Of a stretch of DNA of 64,000 nucleotides, positions 57,593 through 64,000 are shown piece after piece (positions within the stretch are counted from its first letter, which is position 1; every line of letters starts with the position of its first letter). The DNA is from Nymphaea colorata. Taxonomy: Eukaryota > Streptophyta > Magnoliopsida > Nymphaeales > Nymphaeaceae. Below the pieces are notes generated by a model. It was given only the letters and a program-made list of their open reading frames with translations, ran no database searches and had not been told where the DNA came from. The position numbers and the translations under genes are program-made. The DNA is taken from positions 16,431,354 to 16,495,353 of the forward strand of contig NC_045142.1 of NCBI RefSeq assembly GCF_008831285.2, written 5' to 3'.

Positions 57593-60500
57593 TCAACTAA
57601 GCAAGGAGATACCAGCCTGCACAAAAAGCGAGTCCAAGGATTAGATGAAACAGATAACAAGATATCAAACGTGAAAGCATAAATATCAGGTGAAAAGCAT
57701 GAAAAAATTATCATTTCGTACCTCTTCAACTACAAACATGTCCGAGAGATTCAGCACAGGCAGCAGCCACGTTGACATATATATTGGTAAGCTCTTCTCA
57801 TCTCTGACAATGTTGTCTCCTGCACATCCAGTTACTATTTATCTTTGCAGGTTCTTAACATAGTTGTAGAAAGGTCAAGATCACATGAGCAGATTCTTCC
57901 TCCATTTTTTTCACTTTCAGTGAACTCAAACCACAAAAGAAAGTTAATAAAGTTTGTGGAAAAAGCCACAGCAGAAACTCACCCTTAACTTGTAGAAGTA
58001 CCTGTTGAGTAACAAGTGCCTGCAGAAACAAGAAAACATCTAGTAACTTCAAAATTGTGAGGAAACAACATGGCCAAAAGAAAACTGAATTTGAAGGGAA
58101 AGAATGAAAACTTAAAGGGGACAAAATTCATGAGATGGTAACAGAGCTATAAGACTAACATATGAACTATTGCAAATGAATCCGTCTTTCATTTCAATCA
58201 GGTAACACAGACGACTGAATACAGTATCCATTATGAGCAGAAACAATAAAATATCCTGTGCATAAAATTATAATAGCAAATTCAGTCATTAAAATAAATC
58301 CAGCCAGTATCTGGACAAGGTCCTCCCATGGAGTTTTTCCAAAAATGTGTTTTTTCCCAATAAAATCCCCCCTCTCTCTCTTCGCTCACAAAACACACAC
58401 ACTCAGAAGTATTATTCTAAGCTCATGTATATGCACCCTTAGTTATATAATTTTGTCGTCACTGCAGTTTTACAAGAGCTAACCGCATGACCATGGCTGT
58501 GATCTCTGATGTATGAATCAGATTGTATAAGCTGAGAAAGCTAAGCACACTGAAAAAGATGGACTCAACACATGATTTCTTCACTTCCAAGTTTTCAAAC
58601 ACAGAGATCACATCCATGCAGTTAATCTCCCAAAAACAACAGTTAGGACAGATATATTCAGCTAGGTATGCCCTTGAACAGAGATGATAATTTTGATATA
58701 TATATGCATGTGTGTGTGTGCATCTGTGGGAAAATATCATGGGGAGAGGGAGAAAGAGAGAAAGGTGTCATTATACACTCAAAGGTCAAAGCAATGCACT
58801 TCAGCAGAATATGGTATGGTTCACAAAAACTAGCCATATAGATGTGACTTTCATGTTTCAGAACCTTGAAATCAAAGCAAATCATGTTTTTTCACGTAGT
58901 GAATGGTAATTGATTTTGGATTATTACAAACAAATTTATCCAAAAGACACATTTTTTTTTTTTTATTTCTAGGTTTTCAAACATGGAGATAATATTTATA
59001 AAGTTAGTTTCACCATATAACTGACATTATCACATAGAGTGCCAAAAAGCATGCACTTATGTGGATTCATTTAAAACCAATTACCATTCAGATGGGTCTT
59101 TACAGTCAAGTACCATTCAGATGGATCCGTAGAAAGATATAAGGCTCGATTAGTGGATAAGGGATACACCCAGACATATGGAATTGACTTCTTTGAGACT
59201 TTCTCTCCTGTGGCCAAGTTGGGTACTATTCGGCTCATTATCTCTACTGTGGTACACTCTGCACTTTTCTGTTTTGCCGAATATAGGCAGTTTTCTTCGC
59301 TGCACTTAAAGTACGTGCCTGATTTCAGCAGATTCAGGCTTCAAAATTCTGTGCTTTCAAAGAGTAAAAGTCTTTTATTGCTGTGCTTATCACTTTCTGA
59401 AGACCATTATTGCTACTCACCAACTGTTTTGTGAAATACCTAGAAGAATTTTTCTGTGCTTTCAAGAAGCCAAAATCATCATTGCTGCTGATCATCATTT
59501 TCTGAAGATTATTATTGCTGCTCACCAACTGTTTTGTGAAATACCTAGAAGAATTTTTCTGTGCTTTCAAGAAGCCAAAATCGTCATTTCTGCTGATCAT
59601 CATTTTCTGAAGATTATTATTGCTGCTCACTAACTGTTTGGTGAAATTTCTACTAGAACTTTTTTGTCTTCCTTGGAGATTATTATTCAAATTCTTGAAG
59701 TTTGCTTTTATGGAAGACTCCAAGATGTCATTTGAAGGTAAAAGCTATGTCGCTCTATACATGCTTGATGGATCCAATTATACTTTATGGGCCAAATGCT
59801 TAGAAATGCTTATCAAATGGAAATATCTATGGGGCATCATAAAAGGTACGACTATTCCTCCTTGTCTCAAGTTAACTAAAGTTGAAAATGGTGTTGAGAA
59901 AGAATTTGATGAAGTAGAAAGGCAAAATGCTATGAGTGAATATTACAAAAAACTATATGATTGTAAGGCTAAAAACTCAAAAACTAAAGAATGGATTTAC
60001 GGAAGTATTGAACCAAGAATTGCTCAAAATTTCATGTACTATGAGAGAGCAAGTGAAGTGTGGGAATATCTTAAGGGCATGTTCACTCAAAAGGATATGG
60101 CCTGAAAATATCTTGCTTCAAAAGGCTCAAAACATCAAACCAAGAGAAAAAGTGTAAGAGATTACTTCATGGAAATCTCTAGTGTTTAGAATGAATTAGA
60201 CCAACTCAGCTCCAAACTTGGAATGGATTGCAAGTGTCATGAAATTAGAAGAGATGAGCATGATGAATTTACATTTTTTTTTCAATTTCTTCAAGGGCTA
60301 AGGCCCCAATTTGGACAAACAAGGTCCGCTTTATTGTCTTTAGCCTCTGTTCCACTCATTCATCAACTTCTTACCAAGCTATGTCACAATGGTACCGGTA
60401 CGGGTACGGATGCGGGTACGGGGGTATGGGTACGGCGACTATTACATATAAATAATTCAAAAAATAATTATTATATATAATTAAACCACAAGTTGTAACA

Positions 60501-62693
60501 AAAATGCCAATAAAAAAGGTTCATAATGAATAAATTATCAATGTTTCATCATTAATAACGAGACTTCTTATGTTAAAGTATAAAAAAAAAATAAAAAAAT
60601 AAAAAGATAAGCAATTTTTTTGAGTTTTTTAAATTATAATGTAGTTTGGATTTGGATCCGACCCGGATCCAGATCCAAACGTACCGTGCTGTACCGCCGT
60701 ACCGGTACGGGTACGCCACTAAAAGTGGCGTACCACTGTGACTTAGTTACCAAGTTAAGTGGAGAAGAAACTAGAATGAGTTTGAGAAAAGAGGTGGATA
60801 GTGTTCTTGTATCCAAACGGGAAGAAGATAAAGTTTTAACTGCTTGAAGACCCAAAAGCAATATTAAAACTTATAGACCACCTCACTTTAAGAATCAAAA
60901 CAAAGGAAAATATAGAGATACTTGTCATTTTTGTCATGAGCTGGATCACATAAAACCCCATTGTCTAAAACTTAAGAGAAATAACAATGAAGGACAACCA
61001 CAAAGCTATAGAGGAAACTTCAATCGAGGGGGAGGAACATATACTCAAAATGGGCAAGGCAACTCTAGATCATTTGATCAAAAGAACGTTGCAAATGTTC
61101 AAAATGAAGGCTGCAATTTTGCGTCAATTTTGTCAAACATTGAATCAAAACCATGATGGCTATTCAACCTATCATAAAGGAGTCAAATCCCGAAGCTCTA
61201 GCAACAATAGCATCCACTTCCACCACTCCCAGTGTGGTCCCTGACTTTTAGATTATGGAGCATCATTTCATATGACACCTAATATATCATTCTTTCTTAA
61301 GTTTGAACAAACAAAAAAGGGTTCAAGTGCATTTACCGCCGATGGAACATCTTTGAAAGCTAAAGTTTTTGGAATTTTTGAAAAGGAATTTGGGGAAAAC
61401 CAAAAAATTTTCATACCAAAAGTTAGCCATGTACCCTAACTTAATCTTAATTTACTTTATGTTTTTCAAATTTTAGATCTTGGTTTTGATATAGTTTTCT
61501 CATCAAGTAAATGTTTAGTGCAAGAAAACCAAACTGGGAAGTTGATTGAGGAAGGTTTTAGAAAAGGAGGTCTTTACTACATAAACAACTTATGTATTCT
61601 AAAGAAAAATTTTTGTAATCTTGTCAAAGATGTTGACATCAATACTTGGCATCAAAGATTGGGTCATCCCAACATTAAAAAATTATCTATGATGACAACT
61701 ACCAAGACTTTTTGTATCAAGGACTTCAAGCATAATGATTGCATACATGAAAAAATGAAATCATTATCTTTTCGACAAAGAAGTTTTTTTTCTATGTAGG
61801 AATTTTTGTATTTTTACAGTCTTATTTTTATTTTTTATTTTTCGATTATTTGTATAGCCGTTGGCTAGCTCCAGCATCTACTAAAGGAGCCGTTGGAACT
61901 AAGTCCAACGGCTAGTTCTTAATGGCCTTTTTCTCTTCCTTAATTCTTCTTTACCTAAATAGGCCACTATTCAAACTACAACTTATGCTGTTAATTTACA
62001 GCAGTTTAGTGATCGAATAAGAGGTATTCTTCTTCTTCTGTGGCCTTAGCGCCTATTCTTGCTGGGTGACTGTTCTTGTGAGTTGTGACTATTAGAGACA
62101 CTTCCTCACCAGCATGGTCTAAGAGCATTGTTTCAAGACCAATGAACAACATGAAAATTTATGGAACTTCCTGTTTCAAGAATGTAGATTGTCCATAACT
62201 TGGTTAAAAGTCAAGTTGAAACGAACATCAGAATTTCCAGATCGAATCCAAAAGTAAATTTTTATCAAAATGATTTTCAAAACTATCATGGAAATCTACA
62301 GGATTCAACTCCATATAGATGTTTGGCTCTTTGACGTACCTGAATAACATAACATACAGTGTGCATCCAAGTGTTCGTATGAGTGCAGTTTCTTGTATCA
62401 TCAGATATACAAAAGTATCTACTGTGCATCACAAGACTTTTTGTGCTTAGGGGAGTGAGTGGTCTTCTGTTTGCATAATGAATAGTACTAGGTTGTTTTG
62501 GCTGGGAACTTACATGGGTTCCAGGCAAGGATACATGACAATTTTCCATATACCCCCACATACACAAAATCTTTTATTGCCAAACTTGCCAACTTTTCCT
62601 CTGAATGTGGGAACAAACACTTCAACAGCTTTGGAGAAAATTATTTATTGACTGCAATGCCTAAGATTACTAGCAAGCTAAACATGGACACAC

Positions 62694-62751
<58 letters not shown>

Positions 62752-62865
62752 ACCTGCCATGCAAGAGGCATATATTCCTTATACAAATCAAAACCTGCAC
62801 GATTGTGGCTTCCATAGGACTTATTAGAATTTATACTACCAGATGATGCGCCTTGAAAGGTATTC
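57593..62865 (-). CDS. Exons of an unrecognised minus-strand gene, 5' part missing
   Basis: Several short minus-strand segments have proper splice borders and compatible phases. Exon 62865-62754 (112 nt; ...[20 protein letters not shown]...) has cag acceptor and CAG|gtagat donor. A possible exon is 62339-62300 ([12 protein letters not shown]). Exon 58039-58003 encodes [12 protein letters not shown], with donor gtgag. Exon 57822-57729 encodes [20 protein letters not shown], then [12 protein letters not shown]. The last exon, 57616-57593, encodes AGISLLS and a TGA stop. The last three join in frame with phases 0, 1 and 0. An exon is probably missing between 58040 and 62299, and more upstream beyond 62865. 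The 58-62 kb intron holds copia debris. I do not recognise the protein; no domain is apparent. Confidence 0.5.
58040..59080. other. Intron-like stretch of the unrecognised gene
   Basis: No clear exon. A direct repeat of about 25 bases ('ttttcaaacacagagatca' at about 58593 and 'ttttcaaacatggagataa' at about 58973) is visible. A minus-strand piece at 58470-58540 is open but lacks a good donor. Confidence 0.35.
59086..59262 (+). pseudogene. Copia RT fragment related to copia D
   Basis: About 170 bases closely match 41795-41956 of copia D and encode [26 protein letters not shown] and GTIRLII. The left border repeats 'taccattcagatgg' twice within 45 bases, an imperfect duplication absent from copia D. 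Nothing else of that element is adjacent. Confidence 0.85.
59348..59662. repeat. Three tandem copies of a 105-bp unit
   Basis: Units start at 59348, 59453 and 59558, each beginning 'tctgtgctttcaa' and containing 'tttctgaag', 'ttattgctgctcac' and 'aactgttt(g/t)gtgaaat'. Units 2 and 3 are very similar; the first is more divergent. As 105 is divisible by three, the minus strand stays open over all copies (59723-59334) as a 35-residue repeat. The array lies just before the gag of copia G on the plus strand. Confidence 0.9.
59710..61799 (+). pseudogene. Copia G gag and protease remnant
   Basis: Gag starts near 59710 ([13 protein letters not shown]), with capsid motifs [44 protein letters not shown] and [28 protein letters not shown] element at 60379-60746 interrupts it and the frame continues with [19 protein letters not shown] knuckle ([14 protein letters not shown]) lies at about 60932. 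A damaged protease ([10 protein letters not shown], Ser changed to Tyr) is at about 61250, and a GAG-pre-integrase segment ([16 protein letters not shown]) at about 61641. Homology stops at 61799. Primer binding site and paired LTRs were not found. Confidence 0.85.
60379..60746. mobile_element. CTAWGTCAC-end element 2 with GTACGG arrays
   Basis: 368 bp with ends CTATGTCACAATGGTACC and, on the opposite strand, CTAAGTCACAGTGGTACG. A perfect 8-bp duplication TTACCAAG flanks it (60371-60378 and 60747-60754). Subterminal arrays of GGTACGGGTACGG occupy 60391-60434 and the mirrored array is at 60680-60715, next to a short hairpin (gccactaaaagtggc). The interior is AT-rich and non-coding. It interrupts copia G gag, which rejoins in frame on removal. 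Confidence 0.92.
61800..62299. other. Unassigned stretch with a perfect hairpin
   Basis: A 10-base perfect inverted repeat (AGCCGTTGGA at 61888-61897 and its complement at 61904-61913, loop of six) with an additional AGCCGTTGG at 61856-61864. The AT-rich surround and hairpin are LTR-like and may be an LTR remnant following copia G, but there is no partner. Confidence 0.4.
62694..62748. repeat. GA microsatellite
   Basis: About 27 GA units with one CG interruption at 62713-62714, directly next to the donor of exon 62865-62754 on the minus strand, where it forms a CT-rich intron start. Confidence 0.9.
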
Positions 62866-62967
62866 CTGTAAAGGAACACCTTGACATAGTTAACTACAAA
62901 TAATTGACTTTGAACATTAAAACAAAATTCAATAGAAAATTCATGTCCAAGCTACGTTGTATTTTTC

Positions 62968-63670
62968 CACAGATTTCAGTCTCAAAGTTCTTTCAATGTG
63001 AAGCTTGCCGATTGGGCAAACTGCTGATTGGGCAAACATACTACAAGTAGTTATCCAGTTAGTCAGAGTCCTTCTACCCAAGGTCCATTTGATATCATTC
63101 ATGTTGATGTGTGGGCACCTAGTTGTATTGCTAATAGGTTTTAATTTTGGTATTATCTTGTTCTAGTTGATGATTTCTCAAGAGTTAGTTGGGTTTTCTG
63201 GTTAAAAGAAAGGTTTGGGGTTACTTGTGTTCTCAAATATTCATCGTTGAAATAAAACTCAGTTTAATTTCATTGATATCAAGTCTATTCACACTAATAA
63301 TACCCTCAAATTTAAATATTCAAATTTGATGCAATTTTCCTCAAAATATGGAATATGCCCTCAATTCACTTGCCCTCATACCTCTCAACAAAAAGAAGTT
63401 CCTGAAAGAAAACATCGACAATGCATAAATATAGCCCAAACACTTACGCTGCAAACTCATATGCCTGCTTACTTTTGGGGTGATCCATCCTTACTGCTTG
63501 TTATCTTACCAATCGATTACCCTCCTCAGCCATTGACGATAAAATACCAATTCAATTGATTTATCTTCACAGATCTTTGTTTCAAATCCTCCAAAAGTCT
63601 TTGGTTGTACATGGTTCATGCATATCTTTAGTCCTAAATGAGATAAACTTGATGCATAGGCTATTAAATG
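62968..63670 (+). pseudogene. Copia integrase fragment related to copia D
   Basis: Parallels copia D from about 39630 to 40300. It reads FQCEACRLGK-like sequence, HVDVW (about 63100), a damaged 'WYYLVLVDDFSRVSWVFWLK', [22 protein letters not shown] with the catalytic Glu kept (about 63400), and THMPAYFWGD. Stops and frameshifts are frequent. Homology ends at about 63670, inside the word equivalent to 'gccattaagtgtg' of copia D. Confidence 0.85.
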
Positions 63671-64000
63671 TGACGTAGTGTAGTTTAGAGTTAAGTCACA
63701 TCCCAAAATCAGATCCATTTAGGGTTTGGATTTGGTTTACTTGGTTGTTTATGTTATTATGCGTTAGGATTTTTTTTATTGTTGGACCTGAGATCCAATC
63801 CAGATCTAAGGGGCATGCCTCTTTTGTTTTGTTGTTGAGGGCTAACTGTTGATCAGAAAACCCTAATTTCCTTTTTGTTATTGAATTTCCTTTTGTTTTC
63901 CTGCATTTTGCTCTTCTGGTTTTGCTTTCTGATGCTTTGCCTGTAAGGATTAGAGTAAGGAACTCTGATCACTGGGTCAGATTGATATTAGAGCCCAGGT
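63671..64000 (+). mobile_element. Start of another LTR element: 5' LTR and altered primer binding site
   Basis: The integrase fragment is cut at about 63670 by new sequence beginning TGACGTAGTG. At 63984-63996 the word GATATTAGAGCCC resembles an initiator-Met primer binding site with changes. The stretch between is therefore probably a 5' LTR of about 310 bases whose element continues beyond the window. No partner LTR is available to confirm it. Confidence 0.5.

Noticed and set aside
58459-58545. Extra exon of the unrecognised minus-strand gene
   Set aside because: It has an acceptable acceptor and an open frame, but no convincing donor and incompatible phase with the exon at 58039.
59334-59723. 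Minus-strand frame of 129 codons with 35-residue repeats, as a protein gene
   Set aside because: It arises from the 105-bp tandem array in a copia leader and has no independent coding support; kept only as a finding.

Overview
The window is nuclear DNA from a flowering plant. Two genes have typical plant exon-intron structure and plant-type products, and almost everything else is plant transposable elements: Ty1/copia and Ty3/gypsy LTR retrotransposons primed by initiator-Met tRNA, hAT-type elements and a PIF/Harbinger relic. A very long, transposon-packed intron suggests a fairly large genome. I cannot name the species.

Layout: (1) 0.7-3.2 kb is a decayed two-gene PIF/Harbinger element. (2) 7.3-9.9 kb, minus strand, is a complete nine-exon Ca2+-dependent staphylococcal-type nuclease gene (CAN family). 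(3) 10.9-12.0 kb is a copia LTR/gag relic cut by another repeat. (4) 13.29-23.31 kb is a decayed minus-strand copia element (A) split by a young, nearly intact plus-strand copia element (B, 14.34-19.67 kb). (5) 23.90-28.69 kb is another decayed minus-strand copia (C). (6) 32.0-53.4 kb, minus strand, is a mitochondrial succinate/fumarate carrier gene in two exons separated by a 20.4-kb intron. The intron holds a fossil hAT transposase gene, a copia (D), a truncated copia (E), a deleted gypsy chromovirus (F) and several non-autonomous DNA transposons, nested up to five levels deep. (7) 57.6-62.9 kb, minus strand, shows several well-spliced exons of a gene I do not recognise, whose introns hold copia fragments. 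(8) The right edge holds a copia integrase fragment and the start of a further LTR element that runs out of the window.

The most interesting signal is a family of DNA elements with ends reading CTAWGTCAC. Three copies each have a clean 8-bp target duplication, and each sits inside the coding region of another transposon, where its removal restores the interrupted frame exactly. Two copies carry subterminal arrays of GTACGG/GGTACG. A fourth element (44760-45215) with different ends behaves the same way, and a fifth (about 40353-41245) carries GTATCG arrays and what looks like the end of a hAT transposase. Together they give a readable relative chronology of insertions inside one intron.

The two recognised host genes do not form a pathway. 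The nuclease is predicted to sit at the plasma membrane and the carrier in the inner mitochondrial membrane.
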